64,000 nt of DNA from Dyella_D sp052115385 (GCF_052115385.1 NZ_JBFRGP010000001.1:62001-126000); one strand, 5' to 3'. Positions 50,184 through 59,659 are shown, counted from the stretch's first letter. Made by a program: numbers and translations. The notes: generated by a model from the sequence alone, not told the origin.

Positions 50184-51486
50184 GCACACTCGCAAGACCA
50201 TTGTCCGGCTGCTGTCGAGCATGGGCAGCGCCAAGGAAATCCAGCAGTACCTCAAGCGTTTCTCGCAGCTCGACGCCAAGCGCTTCGCCGTGGTGAAAGT
50301 CGGCGGTGCGGTGCTGCGCGACGACCTGCCGGCGCTCACTTCCTCGCTGACCTTCCTGCAGCAGGTGGGCCTGACGCCCATCGTGCTGCACGGCGCCGGC
50401 CCGCAGCTGGACGAGGAGCTGGCCGCTGCTGGCATCGAGAAGCAGACCGTCAACGGCCTGCGCGTCACCTCGCCCAAGGCGCTGGCGATCGTGCGCAAGG
50501 TGTTCCAGGCGCAGAACCTGCGCCTGGTCGAGGCGCTGCAGGGCATGGATACGCGCGCCACTTCGGTGCCGTCCGGTGTGTTCACCTCCGACTACCTGGA
50601 CCAGGACGTCTACGGCCTGGTCGGCAAGGTCAGCAGCATCAATCTCGCCCCGATCGAAGCCAGCCTGCGCGCCGGTTCGATCCCGGTGATCGCCAGCCTG
50701 GGCGAGACCGAGGAAGGGCAGATCCTCAATATAAACGCCGACTTCGCCGCCAACGAACTGGTGCGCGTGCTGCAGCCGTACAAGATCGTGTTCCTCACCG
50801 GCACCGGCGGCCTGCTGGACGACAAGGGCTGCATCATCGACTCGATCAACCTCAGCACCGAGTACGAGCATCTGATGGCGCAGCCGTGGATCAACGGCGG
50901 CATGCGGGTGAAGATCGAACAGATCGCCGACCTGCTCTCCAGCCTGCCGCTGACCTCGTCGGTGTCGATCACCCAGCCGTCGGAGCTGGCCAAGGAGCTG
51001 TTCACCCACAAGGGTTCCGGCACCCTGGTGCGCCGCGGCGAGAAAGTGCTGCGCTACGCCTCGTGGGAGGGCATCGACCTGGAGCGCATGCGCGAACTGA
51101 TCGAATCCAGCTTCGGCCGCCAGGTGGTGGCGGATTACTTCACCCGCACCACGCCGTATCGCATCTACGTCAGCGAGAACTACCGCGCGGCGATGATCCT
51201 CACCGAGGAAGAAGGGCTGGCGTATCTGGACAAGTTCGCCGTGCTCGACGACGCCCAGGGCGAAGGCCTCGGTCGCGCGGTGTGGCAGGTGATGCGCGAG
51301 GAGAACCCGCGGCTGTTCTGGCGTTCGCGCCATGGCAACCAGGTCAATATCTTCTACTACGCCGAGTCCGACGGCTGCTTCAAGCAGGAGCGCTGGAAGG
51401 TGTTCTGGTACGGCCTGAAGGATTTCGCCGAGATCGAACGCTGCGTGGCGCATTGCGCCATCCGTCCTGCCACCCTGGTGGACTGA
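50170..51486 (+). CDS. argB: Bifunctional N-acetylglutamate kinase/N-acetylglutamate synthase
   Basis: A protein of 438 residues from GTG 50170 (TTG 50164 would add two). The amino-acid-kinase domain (about 1-290) shows FAVVKVGGAVLRDD, LHGAGPQLDEEL, NINADFAANELVRVL and GTGGLLDDKG. The GNAT domain (about 300-438) has DDAQGEGLGRAVWQVM and LFWRSRHGNQVNIFYYAESDG. This is the fused NAGK-NAGS (vertebrate-like) type of Xanthomonadales. It makes and phosphorylates acetylglutamate and is likely the arginine-feedback point. It is placed directly before argC. Confidence 0.95.
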   Translation: MEAHKHTRKTIVRLLSSMGSAKEIQQYLKRFSQLDAKRFAVVKVGGAVLRDDLPALTSSLTFLQQVGLTPIVLHGAGPQLDEELAAAGIEKQTVNGLRVTSPKALAIVRKVFQAQNLRLVEALQGMDTRATSVPSGVFTSDYLDQDVYGLVGKVSSINLAPIEASLRAGSIPVIASLGETEEGQILNINADFAANELVRVLQPYKIVFLTGTGGLLDDKGCIIDSINLSTEYEHLMAQPWINGGMRVKIEQIADLLSSLPLTSSVSITQPSELAKELFTHKGSGTLVRRGEKVLRYASWEGIDLERMRELIESSFGRQVVADYFTRTTPYRIYVSENYRAAMILTEEEGLAYLDKFAVLDDAQGEGLGRAVWQVMREENPRLFWRSRHGNQVNIFYYAESDGCFKQERWKVFWYGLKDFAEIERCVAHCAIRPATLVD

Positions 51487-51492
51487 GAGCTC

Positions 51493-52452
51493 ATGAGCAC
51501 TGACAAGAAAACCATCGGCATCGTCGGCGCGCGCGGCCATACCGGCGCCGAGCTGATCCGCCTGATCGCCGCGCATCCGGCGCTGCAGCTGAGCTTCGTC
51601 TCCTCGCGCGAACTCGATGGCCAGCGCGTGGCCGAGCAGGTCGAGGGCTACACGGGCGAGTTGCGCTACGCCAATCTCGACCCGGCCGCCGTCGCCGCGC
51701 AAGGTGCCGACGTGGTGGTGCTGGCCCTGCCCAATGGCAAGGCCGCGCCGTATGTCGAGGCGATCGATGCGGCGAAGCCCGATACGCTGATCCTGGATCT
51801 CTCGGCCGATTACCGCTTCGACGAGCGCTGGTATTACGGCCTGCCGGAGTTGACCCGCAATAAGTGGCGGGGCGAGAAGCGCATCAGCAATCCCGGCTGC
51901 TACGCCACCGCGATCCAGCTTTCCGTCGCACCGCTGAAGGACCTGCTGGCGGCGCCGCCGGTGAGCTTCGGCGTGTCGGGCTATTCCGGCGCGGGCACTA
52001 CGCCCTCGGACAAAAACGACCCGGAAAAGCTGCGCGACAACCTGATGCCGTATGCGCTCACCGGCCATACGCACGAGCAGGAAGCCAGTCGCCATCTGGG
52101 CTTGCCGGTGGAATTCATGCCGCACGTGGCGCCGCATTTCCGCGGCCTCACCGTCACCACCAATCTGTACCTGGTGCGGCCGATGAAGCGCGAGGAAATC
52201 CTGCAGCGCTTCCGCCATGCCTACGAGGGCGAGAAGCTGGTGAAGGTGGTGGACGAGGCGCCGTGGGTGAGCCGGATCGCGCACAAGCACCATGCGGACG
52301 TCGGCGGTTTCGCCGTGTCGGTGGACGGCAAGCGCGTGGTGATCGTGGCCACCCTCGACAACCTGCTCAAGGGCGCCGCCACCCAGGCGATCCAGAACAT
52401 CAATCGCGCGATCGGCGTGGACGAATACACGTCCATTCCGCTTGAAGGCTGA
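51493..52452 (+). CDS. argC: N-acetyl-gamma-glutamyl-phosphate reductase
   Basis: A 319-residue ArgC: NADP loop IGIVGARGHTGAELIRL, catalytic Cys in ISNPGCYATAIQL, VSGYSGAGTTPSDKN, and HVAPHFRGLTVTTNLYLV. It reduces acetylglutamyl phosphate to the semialdehyde. It begins six bases after argB, in the conserved arg order. Confidence 0.96.
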   Translation: MSTDKKTIGIVGARGHTGAELIRLIAAHPALQLSFVSSRELDGQRVAEQVEGYTGELRYANLDPAAVAAQGADVVVLALPNGKAAPYVEAIDAAKPDTLILDLSADYRFDERWYYGLPELTRNKWRGEKRISNPGCYATAIQLSVAPLKDLLAAPPVSFGVSGYSGAGTTPSDKNDPEKLRDNLMPYALTGHTHEQEASRHLGLPVEFMPHVAPHFRGLTVTTNLYLVRPMKREEILQRFRHAYEGEKLVKVVDEAPWVSRIAHKHHADVGGFAVSVDGKRVVIVATLDNLLKGAATQAIQNINRAIGVDEYTSIPLEG

Positions 52453-52476
52453 CCCGAGTTTTCCAGGACTTCCCCC

Positions 52477-53802
52477 ATGACCCAACCCCTGTGGCAGAAA
52501 TCCGGCATCCAGATCGACGCGCGCATCATGCGTTTCCTCGCCGGCGACGATGTGGTGCTGGACCGCGAGTTCTTCCTGCATGACATCACCGCCAGCAAGG
52601 CGCACGTGGAAGGCCTCGCCAACATCGGCGTGGTCAGCGCCGACGAGGCCGCCGCGCTGAAGCGCGAGCTGGATGTGTTGGCCGAGGACTTCCGCGCCGG
52701 CAGCTTCGTGCTCGACGAGCGCTACGAAGACGGCCACTCCGCCATCGAAGCGCGCCTTACCGAGCGCCTCGGCGACGCCGGCCGCCGCGTGCATACCGGG
52801 CGCAGCCGCAACGACCAGATCCTGGTCGCCACGCGGCTGTGGTTGAAGGACCAACTGGCGGCGCTGGAGCTCCATTGCCATGCGATCGCCGAGGTGTGCC
52901 TTGAGCGCGCTGCGCAGCCGGCCCTGCCGCTGCCGGGTTACACGCATATCCAGCGCGCCGTCGTTTCGTCCACCGCGATGTGGTTCGCCGGCTTCGCCGA
53001 GGCCTTCATCGACAATACCTTGCGCGCCCGCCAGACCCTCGCGCTGATCGACTGCAATCCGCTGGGCACCGCCGCCGGCTATGGCGTCAACCTGAAGCTG
53101 GACCGCGAGCACACCACGCGCGCGCTCGGCTTCGCGCGCATGCAGATCTCGCCGATCTACGCACAGCTGTCGCGCGGCAAGTTCGAGATGGCCGTACTGG
53201 AGGCGATCGCCTCCGCGGTGCTGGACGTGCGCCGCCTGGCCTGGGACCTGTCGCTGTTCACCACGGCGGAATTCGGCTTCGTCAAGCTGCCGTCCGAATA
53301 CACCACCGGCAGCTCGATCATGCCGAACAAGCGCAACCCCGACGTGGTGGAACTGCTGCGCGCCAGCTACGCCAGCGTGGCCGCCGCGCGCACCGAGATC
53401 GAACAACTGCTGTCGCTGCCTTCGGGCTACCAGCGCGACCTGCAGTTCTCCAAGGGCTCGCTGTTCCATGGCTGCCGCCATGGCCTGGCTGCGCTGGAAC
53501 TGGTGCCGGACCTGCTGGCGCGGATGGCATGGCACGAGCCGGCCATGCGCGCGGCGATCGAGCCGGCGATGTATGCCACCGACGTGGCGATCGAGCAGGC
53601 CGCCGCCGGCGTGCCGTTCCGCGACGCCTATCGTGCCGCCGCCGATGCCGCGGCCTCGGCCGGCGAAGGACGCACGCCCGAGGACAGCCTGGCCGCGCGC
53701 GTGTCGCCCGGTGCGGGTAACGACCTGCGGCTGGACGAGCTGAAGGCGCGGCTTGCCGCGCTCGATCACGACGCACTCGATAACGACACGCTCGATAACT
53801 GA
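52477..53802 (+). CDS. argH: Argininosuccinate lyase
   Basis: A 441-residue fumarase/aspartase-superfamily enzyme. HTGRSRNDQ, LPGYTHIQRA and GSSIMPNKRNPD (the signature loop with catalytic Ser) are all present. It releases arginine and fumarate, finishing the pathway. It starts 24 bases after argC. E. coli ArgH is 457 residues, so the length is normal. The last residues, LDHDALDNDTLDN, are a repeated Asp-rich end. Confidence 0.96.
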   Translation: MTQPLWQKSGIQIDARIMRFLAGDDVVLDREFFLHDITASKAHVEGLANIGVVSADEAAALKRELDVLAEDFRAGSFVLDERYEDGHSAIEARLTERLGDAGRRVHTGRSRNDQILVATRLWLKDQLAALELHCHAIAEVCLERAAQPALPLPGYTHIQRAVVSSTAMWFAGFAEAFIDNTLRARQTLALIDCNPLGTAAGYGVNLKLDREHTTRALGFARMQISPIYAQLSRGKFEMAVLEAIASAVLDVRRLAWDLSLFTTAEFGFVKLPSEYTTGSSIMPNKRNPDVVELLRASYASVAAARTEIEQLLSLPSGYQRDLQFSKGSLFHGCRHGLAALELVPDLLARMAWHEPAMRAAIEPAMYATDVAIEQAAAGVPFRDAYRAAADAAASAGEGRTPEDSLAARVSPGAGNDLRLDELKARLAALDHDALDNDTLDN

Positions 53803-53813
53803 GGGCCATTGCA

Positions 53814-54161
53814 ATGAAAGCCGTCAGCACTGCCAATGCACCGCATTACACCTGGGGCCAGCAGTGCGACGGCTGGCATCTGTTGCAAGGCTTCGACCTC
53901 AGCGTGATCGAGGAACGCATGCCGCCCGGCGCTGTCGAGGAACGCCACCGCCACGTGCGTTCGCGCCAGTTCTTCTATGTGCTGGAGGGCGAGGCCGTGC
54001 TGGAGCTGGAAGGCGTGGCGCATCGCCTCGCCGCGCGCGAAGGGCTGCACGTGCCGCCGGGCGCCGCACATCAGATGCGCAACGAAACCGGCGGCGAACT
54101 GCGCTTTATCGTGGTGTCTTCACCGAAGAGCCACGGCGACCGGGAGACGGTCGATGGCTGA
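53814..54161 (+). CDS. Small cupin-domain protein
   Basis: A 115-residue single cupin: PPGAVEERHRHVRSRQFFYVLEGEAVLELEG carries the first motif (HRH, Glu/Gln), and LHVPPGAAHQMRNETGGELRFIVVS the second (His). It probably binds a metal and a small ligand. It lies 11 bases after argH and overlaps proB by eight bases, so it bridges the arginine and proline parts of the operon. The ligand is unknown; a small-molecule sensor or isomerase is possible. Confidence 0.8.
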   Translation: MKAVSTANAPHYTWGQQCDGWHLLQGFDLSVIEERMPPGAVEERHRHVRSRQFFYVLEGEAVLELEGVAHRLAAREGLHVPPGAAHQMRNETGGELRFIVVSSPKSHGDRETVDG

Positions 54162-55296
54162 GCGCTTGCCAGCGCAGGCGTTGCCGTCGTGGCGGCGCGC
54201 CGTGCTGAAGGTCGGCAGCAACCTGCTGGCGGCCGACGGCGGCGGCCTCACACCGCGTCATGCGCGTGCCATCGCCACCTTTATCGGCGACAGCCATGCG
54301 CAGGGGCGGCAGGTGGTGCTGGTGTCTTCCGGCGCGGTCGCCGCCGGCCGCGCGCTGCTGCGCGAACGGGCGATGCCGGGCGACGATCTGGCCGCGCGCC
54401 AGGCGCTGGCTGCACTGGGCCAGGCGCCGATGATCGCACTGTGGCAAGCGCTGTCGCCGCGCCCGGTGGCGCAGGTGCTGCTCACCCATGACGATCTGCG
54501 CCACCGCCGCCGCTACCTCAATGCGCGCGCGACCTTGCGCGAACTGCTGCTGCTCGACGTGCTGCCGGTGGTCAACGAGAACGACACGGTGGCGGTGGAT
54601 GAGCTCAAGCTCGGCGACAACGACAATCTCGCCGCCATCGTCGCCGCGCTGGTGGACGCCGACCTGTTGCTGATCGCCTCGGATATCGACGCGCTGTACG
54701 ACGCCGACCCGCGCCGCGTGGCTGCCGCCGCAGCGGTGCCGCACGTGCCCCTGCTCACGCCGGAAGTGATGGCGATGGCCGGCGGCAGCGGCAGCGCGGT
54801 CGGCACCGGCGGCATGCATACCAAGCTGGAGGCCGCGGTAAAGGCCGGCGCGGCCGGTGTGCCCACCGTGCTGTTCGATGGCCGCAACACGGACACCGTG
54901 GCGGCGCTTGCCGCCGGCCAATTGCACGGCACCTTGTTCGACGCGCCGCGCAGCCGCATGCAGGCGCGCAAGTACTGGCTGCGCCATGCACCCGCGGCGC
55001 CCGGCAGCATCCTGGTCGATGACGGCGCGGCGCGCGCACTGGCCGGCGGCCGTGCGTCGCTGCTGCCCGGCGGCATCGTCAACGCCGATGGCGAGTTCCA
55101 TCGCGGCGATATGGTGGAGATCGTCGACGTCACCCGGCGCCCCGTGGCGCGCGGCCTGTGCCAATACGGCGCGGCCGAAGTGCGCCGCCTCGCCGGCAAG
55201 CACAGCAGCGCGATCGACGCGGTGCTCGGCTACAGCTACGGCGCGGAAATCGTGCATCGGGACGATCTGGTCGTCCTGGCGGAGATCTTTTCATGA
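54154..55296 (+). CDS. proB: Glutamate 5-kinase
   Basis: A 380-residue protein: the AAK domain has AVLKVGSNLLA, VSSGAVAAGRALL, NENDTVAVDELKLGDNDNLAAIVA and TGGMHTKLEAA. The C-terminal PUA domain starts near residue 285 (GSILVDDGAARAL). It phosphorylates glutamate for proline synthesis. The start at 54154 follows GGGAGACGG. It overlaps proA by four bases (ATGA). Confidence 0.95.
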   Translation: MAERLPAQALPSWRRAVLKVGSNLLAADGGGLTPRHARAIATFIGDSHAQGRQVVLVSSGAVAAGRALLRERAMPGDDLAARQALAALGQAPMIALWQALSPRPVAQVLLTHDDLRHRRRYLNARATLRELLLLDVLPVVNENDTVAVDELKLGDNDNLAAIVAALVDADLLLIASDIDALYDADPRRVAAAAAVPHVPLLTPEVMAMAGGSGSAVGTGGMHTKLEAAVKAGAAGVPTVLFDGRNTDTVAALAAGQLHGTLFDAPRSRMQARKYWLRHAPAAPGSILVDDGAARALAGGRASLLPGGIVNADGEFHRGDMVEIVDVTRRPVARGLCQYGAAEVRRLAGKHSSAIDAVLGYSYGAEIVHRDDLVVLAEIFS

Positions 55297-56555
55297 GCGA
55301 GATGCGAACCCAGGCGCTGGCCTGCCGCGATGCGGCGCTGGCCATGGCGGAACTGAGCACCGAGGCCAAGCGCGCGCTGCTGCGCGCGATGGCCGATGCG
55401 CTGCATGCCGGCACCGGCGAGGTGCTCGCGGCGAATGCGCGCGACATGGCCGCGGCGCAGGAGAAAGGCGTGCAGGGCGCCATGCTCGATCGGCTGCGGC
55501 TGGACGAGGCGCGCGTCGCGGTTATCGTCGCCGCCTTGCGCGAAGTGGCGGAGCTGCCCGACCCGGTCGGCGTGGTCACGCGTCGCGAAACGCGGCCCAA
55601 CGGGCTCGAGGTCGAACGCGTGCGCGTGCCGCTTGGTGTGATCGCGATGATCTACGAGGCGCGTCCGAACGTCACCGCCGATGCGGCTGCGCTGTGCCTG
55701 ATGGCCGGCAACGGCGTGATCCTGCGCGGCGGTTCCGAAGCGGTGCATTCCAATACGGCCATCGCCGATGTGCTGCGCCGGGCCCTGGCCGCGCATGGCG
55801 TGCCCGCGGCGGCGCTGACCCTGGTCAGCGATCTGCGCCGCGAAACCATGGTCGAACTGCTGCAGCTCACCGACATCGTCGACCTGGCCATTCCGCGCGG
55901 CGGCGAAGGCCTGATCCGTTTCGTCGCCGAGCATGCGCGCGTGCCGGTGATCAAGCATTACAAGGGCGTCTGCCATCTGTACGTGGACCGCGCCGCCGAT
56001 CGGGCGCTGGCGCTGGATCTGCTGGTGGATGGCAAGGCCTCGCGCCCCGGCGTGTGCAATGCGCTGGAGACCTTGCTGGTGCACCAGGACATCGCCACCG
56101 AGTTCCTGCCGCGTGCGGCCGAGGTGCTGGGCCGGCGCAAGGTGGAACTGCGCGGCTGCGAGCGCAGCCGGGCGCTGGTGCCGGCGATGCAGCCGGCGGA
56201 CGAGGCGGATTACGCCGCCGAATATCTGGACCTGATCATCGCGGTGCGCATCGTCGACGACCTGGATGCTGCGCTGGCGCATATCCATCGCTACAGCTCC
56301 GACCATACCGAGGTGATCGCCACCGGCGATGACGAAGCGGCCCGCCGCTTCGTGCGCGGCATCCGCTCGGCGGTGGTGATGGTCAACGCCTCCTCGCGCT
56401 TCAGCGACGGCGGCGAGCTGGGGCTGGGCGCGGAGATCGGCATTTCCACCACGCGGCTGCATGCGTATGGGCCGATGGGCGCGGAGGCGCTGACGGTGGA
56501 GCGCTTCGTGGTGCGTGGGGGGGGGCAGGTGCGGCATCCCGAGAGCCGATCGTGA
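55293..56555 (+). CDS. proA: Glutamate-5-semialdehyde dehydrogenase (gamma-glutamyl phosphate reductase)
   Basis: A 420-residue ALDH-superfamily enzyme: VPLGVIAMIYEARPNVTADAAALCLMAGN, the catalytic Cys in HYKGVCHLYVD, and GLGAEIGISTTRLHAYGPMG. It reduces glutamyl phosphate to the semialdehyde. It ends the arginine/proline operon. Its start overlaps the proB stop. A bipartite REP element begins 14 bases after its stop. Confidence 0.96.
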   Translation: MSEMRTQALACRDAALAMAELSTEAKRALLRAMADALHAGTGEVLAANARDMAAAQEKGVQGAMLDRLRLDEARVAVIVAALREVAELPDPVGVVTRRETRPNGLEVERVRVPLGVIAMIYEARPNVTADAAALCLMAGNGVILRGGSEAVHSNTAIADVLRRALAAHGVPAAALTLVSDLRRETMVELLQLTDIVDLAIPRGGEGLIRFVAEHARVPVIKHYKGVCHLYVDRAADRALALDLLVDGKASRPGVCNALETLLVHQDIATEFLPRAAEVLGRRKVELRGCERSRALVPAMQPADEADYAAEYLDLIIAVRIVDDLDAALAHIHRYSSDHTEVIATGDDEAARRFVRGIRSAVVMVNASSRFSDGGELGLGAEIGISTTRLHAYGPMGAEALTVERFVVRGGGQVRHPESRS

Positions 56556-56568
56556 ATACCCATGCGAC

Positions 56569-56661
56569 GTAGGTTGGGGTGAGCCGCAGGCGAACCCCAA
56601 CATGGCCACCACCAAGCGTCTCGCAACGTTGGGGTTCGCCTGCCGGCTTACCCCAACCTAC
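56569..56661. repeat. Bipartite GTAG REP element (inverted pair, best kept)
   Basis: The first half (56569-56601) is GTAG plus a hairpin with arms GTTGGGGT and ACCCCAAC. A 26-base spacer follows, then an inverted half (56628-56661) ending CCCCAACCTAC. The full element closely matches that at 59660, including the spacer (CCAAGCG core). It lies between the converging proA and kynU stops. Confidence 0.88.
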
Positions 56662-56667
56662 GCGGGT

Positions 56668-57954
56668 TCAGGCGAGGCGGTGCGCCCAGTCGCGCACCGC
56701 TTCCACCAACGCCACGCAATCCTCAAACCGGTTGTACAGCGGCGTCGGCGCCATCCGGATCACGTCCGGCTCGCGCCAATCGCCGACCACGCCGTGATCC
56801 ATCAAATACTGGAACAGGGCCCGTCCACGCTCCCGCCCACCCAGCACGCGAATCGACAACTGCGAGCCACGGCGCGACGGCTCGCGCGGCGTCACCGATT
56901 CCAGCACATCTTCCAGCTGGGTCTGCACCAGCCACTCCAGGTAGCCGGTCAGGTGCAGCGCCTTTTCGCGCAACTGCGCCATGCCGGCGCGCTGGAAGAT
57001 CTGCAGCGATACGCGCAACGGCGCCAGCGACAGAATCGGTGGATTGGAAATCTGCCAGCCGTCCGCACCGGGCATCGGCACGAATTCCGGACCCATGCGG
57101 AAACGCGACTGCTTGTCGTGCCCCCACCAGCCGGCGAAACGCGGCAGATGCTCGGTGTTGGCGTGGCGCTCGTGCACGAAGGCGCCGGCCACCGCGCCGG
57201 GGCCGGCGTTGAGGTATTTGTAACTGCACCACACGGCGAAGTCGGCGCCGCTGTCGTGCAGTTGCAATGGCAGGTTGCCCACGGCGTGGGCGAGATCGAA
57301 GCCGACTGCGCAGCCCTGCGCATGCGCCAGCCGGACGATCGCCTGCAGGTCGAACGCCTGCCCGGTGCGGTATTGCACGCCCGGCAGCAGCACCAGGGCG
57401 ATGCGTTCGCCGTGTTCGGCCAGCGCGCGTTCGATCGCCGCCATCGACAGCGTGCCGTCCGCTTCGTCCGGTTGCAGTTCGATCAGCGACAGCGCGGGGC
57501 TGAAACCATGGAAGCGGATCTGCGATTCCACCGCATAGCGGTCGGTGGGGAAGGCGCCGGCTTCGATCAGGATCGCGTGGCGCTCCAGGGTGGGGCGGTA
57601 GAAGCTCACCATCATCAGGTGCAGGTTCACGCCCAGCGTATTCATCGCCACCACTTCGGACGGCAGGGCGCCGACCAGGGCGGCCAGGTCGTCGCGCACG
57701 AACTCGTGGTAGTCCAGCCACGGCAGGCGCACCTTGAAATGGCCTTCCACCGCCAGCGCGCCCCAGTCGTCCAGCTCGGCATTCAGCGCCTCGCGCACCG
57801 CGCGCGGCTGCAGGCCCAGCGAATTGCCGCAGAAATAGTGGCTGTCGCGGCCCTCGTGCGGCGGGATCAGGAACTCGTCGCGGAACGCGCGCAGCGGATC
57901 GGCGGCGTCCTGGGCGCGGGCCCATGCAAGGGTGGCTTCATAGGCGGTCGACAT
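56668..57954 (-). CDS. kynU: Kynureninase
   Basis: A 428-residue fold type I PLP enzyme: YFCGNSLGLQPRAV, FPTDRYAVESQ, GVQYRTGQ, FDLAHAVGNLPL and the PLP lysine Lys246 in CSYKYLNAG, all kynureninase hallmarks. It cleaves (3-hydroxy)kynurenine to (3-hydroxy)anthranilate and alanine. The start at 57954 gives MSTAYEATLAWARAQD. Its strand neighbours upstream are an exported protein (with its own terminator) and ACMSD, the enzyme two steps later in 3-hydroxyanthranilate breakdown. Confidence 0.95.
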   Translation of the reverse strand: MSTAYEATLAWARAQDAADPLRAFRDEFLIPPHEGRDSHYFCGNSLGLQPRAVREALNAELDDWGALAVEGHFKVRLPWLDYHEFVRDDLAALVGALPSEVVAMNTLGVNLHLMMVSFYRPTLERHAILIEAGAFPTDRYAVESQIRFHGFSPALSLIELQPDEADGTLSMAAIERALAEHGERIALVLLPGVQYRTGQAFDLQAIVRLAHAQGCAVGFDLAHAVGNLPLQLHDSGADFAVWCSYKYLNAGPGAVAGAFVHERHANTEHLPRFAGWWGHDKQSRFRMGPEFVPMPGADGWQISNPPILSLAPLRVSLQIFQRAGMAQLREKALHLTGYLEWLVQTQLEDVLESVTPREPSRRGSQLSIRVLGGRERGRALFQYLMDHGVVGDWREPDVIRMAPTPLYNRFEDCVALVEAVRDWAHRLA

Positions 57955-58010
57955 CGAATTCTCGTCCCACGCGGAAACAGCGCTGAAGCTTAGGCCATGC
58001 ACGCGGGCAA

Positions 58011-58040
58011 AGAAAAAGCCCGGGTGCTTGGCCCGGGCTT
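58011..58040 (-). terminator. Terminator of the 58057 gene
   Basis: On the minus strand AAGCCCGGG and CCCGGGCTT (58040 to 58016) pair perfectly around seven bases, followed by TTTTTCTTT. It separates the exported-protein gene from kynU. Confidence 0.88.
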
Positions 58041-58056
58041 CGGAGGCTCGCCGCGC

Positions 58057-58563
58057 TTACTTCAGGCGGTCGGCGATGGCGTCGCAGCCCTTGTCGAAGG
58101 CGGCCTTCCAGGCGGCGCCGGCCTGGCTCTGCGCCGGGCGGGCGCAGCGCAGCTGGATGGCGTGGCCTTCGCGGAACCAATAGCGCTCCACGTAGCTGAA
58201 CTGGGCGCCGTTCTCCTGCGCGGTGTAGGTGCTGGCGTTCGGCGCGGGGCTGCCGCCGGGCTGGTAGCCAGTCAGGCCCTTGGCCTTGGCGGTGGCGGCG
58301 TTGACGTAGCCCTGGAAGGAGCCCACGTCCGGCACCTGCTTCACCGTGATGGTGACGCGGGCCAGGGCGGTGCTGCCGGTGGGCGAGGTGTCGGGCACCT
58401 GGAACACGCGCAGTTCCGGGTCGCCCTGGGTCTCCATGATGCCCAGCCAGTTGTCGGGCGTGCTGAAGTGCACGGTGCCGTGGGCCATCTCCACCTCGCC
58501 CGCGTGGGCGGCGCCGGCCAGCAGCAGGGCGCTGGCCAGGAGGGTGTTGCGCAGGAAACTCAT
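58057..58563 (-). CDS. Exported protein of unknown function
   Basis: A 168-residue protein with a clear signal peptide (LLASALLLAGAAHA). The mature part has VHFSTPDNWLGIMETQGDPELRVFQVP and FSYVERYWFREGHAIQLRCARP. The overall pattern (strand-turn followed by a Lys/Val strand) vaguely recalls DcrB/PsbP-like folds, without certainty. Two cysteines (in LRCARP and KGCDAI) may form a disulfide. It is 20 bases downstream of the ACMSD gene on the same strand and so shares its transcript, ended by a terminator. Confidence 0.75.
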   Translation of the reverse strand: MSFLRNTLLASALLLAGAAHAGEVEMAHGTVHFSTPDNWLGIMETQGDPELRVFQVPDTSPTGSTALARVTITVKQVPDVGSFQGYVNAATAKAKGLTGYQPGGSPAPNASTYTAQENGAQFSYVERYWFREGHAIQLRCARPAQSQAGAAWKAAFDKGCDAIADRLK

Positions 58564-58583
58564 GCCGGGTGTGCTCTCGAAAG

Positions 58584-59597
58584 TCAGTCGGGTGCGAAAC
58601 GGTAGAGGGGCAGGCCCAGCCATTCCAGGGCCGTGCCGTGGAACAGGCGCGCTCGCGCCGCCTCGTCCAGTCCCAGGGCCTCGATGCCGCTGCCCGGGTG
58701 CTGCTCCCCCAGCGGGAAAGGATAATCCGTGCCGAGCATCACGCGCTCGACGCCGGTCACATCCAGCAGATAGCGCAGCGCCTGGGGATCGTGCACGCAG
58801 GAGTCGAAATACAGCCGCTGCAGGTACTCGCGCGGGTTGCGCGGATTGTCGGTGGCGACCAGGTCCGGGCGCATGCGGAAGCCGTGCTCGATGCGCCCGA
58901 TGGTCGACGGGAAGCTGCCGCCGCCATGGGCCAGCATCACGCGCAGCCGCGGCAGCCGCTCCAGCACGCCGCCGAAGACCAGGCAGCAGGCCGCGCGCGA
59001 CTGCTCGGCCGGCATGCCGACCAGCCAGGGCAGCCAGTACTTGGGCATGCTGGCCGCGCCCATCATGTCCCAGGGGTGGACCATCACCGCCGCGCCCAGG
59101 TCGGCGGCGGCCTCGAAGAACGGGAATAGCTCCGGCGCGTCCAGGTTCCAGTCGTTGCAGTGCGAGCCCACCTGCACCCCGTGCAGGCCGAGTTCGTCGA
59201 TGCAGCGCTCCAGTTCGCGGATGGCCAGGTCCGGCGACTGCAGCGGCACGGTGGCGATGCCGGCGTAATGGCGCGGGTAGTCGCGGCACAGGCCGGCGAC
59301 GTTGTCGTTGAGGTGGCGATGCAGTTCCAGCGCCTGGTAGCCCGGAGCCCAGTAGGAGAACAGCACCGGCACGGTGGAAACGACCTGGACCGACACGCCG
59401 AAGCGCGCGTAGTCGTCGATGCGGTGCTGCGGGTCGAACGCGGATTCCCACACTTCGCGGAAGAATTTCCCGTCCTTGTAGATGCGGTGCTTCCCGTCGT
59501 GATGGGTCATCACCGGGAAACGGAGGTCGTCGAACTTGGCCGCAAGATTCGGCCAGTCGCGGGGCAGGACGTGCGCGTGGGTGTCGATCTTCAGCAT
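58584..59597 (-). CDS. 2-amino-3-carboxymuconate-6-semialdehyde decarboxylase (ACMSD)
   Basis: A 337-residue amidohydrolase-family decarboxylase. MLKIDTHAHVLPRDWPNL holds the zinc ligands His7 and His9; HPWDMMG, LAHGGGSFPSTIGRIEHG and MLGTDYPFPLGE hold the other His/Asp ligands. Size (334 in Pseudomonas) and sequence match ACMSD. It decarboxylates the ring-opened product of 3-hydroxyanthranilate, diverting it from quinolinate toward aminomuconate. The start at 59597 is set by the MLKIDTHAH beginning. Kynureninase lies downstream; its product dehydrogenase and deaminase lie at 8-10.5 kb. Confidence 0.93.
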   Translation of the reverse strand: MLKIDTHAHVLPRDWPNLAAKFDDLRFPVMTHHDGKHRIYKDGKFFREVWESAFDPQHRIDDYARFGVSVQVVSTVPVLFSYWAPGYQALELHRHLNDNVAGLCRDYPRHYAGIATVPLQSPDLAIRELERCIDELGLHGVQVGSHCNDWNLDAPELFPFFEAAADLGAAVMVHPWDMMGAASMPKYWLPWLVGMPAEQSRAACCLVFGGVLERLPRLRVMLAHGGGSFPSTIGRIEHGFRMRPDLVATDNPRNPREYLQRLYFDSCVHDPQALRYLLDVTGVERVMLGTDYPFPLGEQHPGSGIEALGLDEAARARLFHGTALEWLGLPLYRFAPD

Positions 59598-59659
59598 GTC
59601 GGCGAGTGTAGGCGCTTGGGGTGACGCTGCCTTGTCGCGGCGCGGCAAATTCGCACGGC

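Noticed and set aside
49774..53814. A 1346-codon open frame on the minus strand
   Set aside because: It lies entirely antisense to argE'-argB-argC-argH. It has low-complexity His/Arg/Gln/Ala content typical of GC-rich shadow frames, and no recognisable domain.
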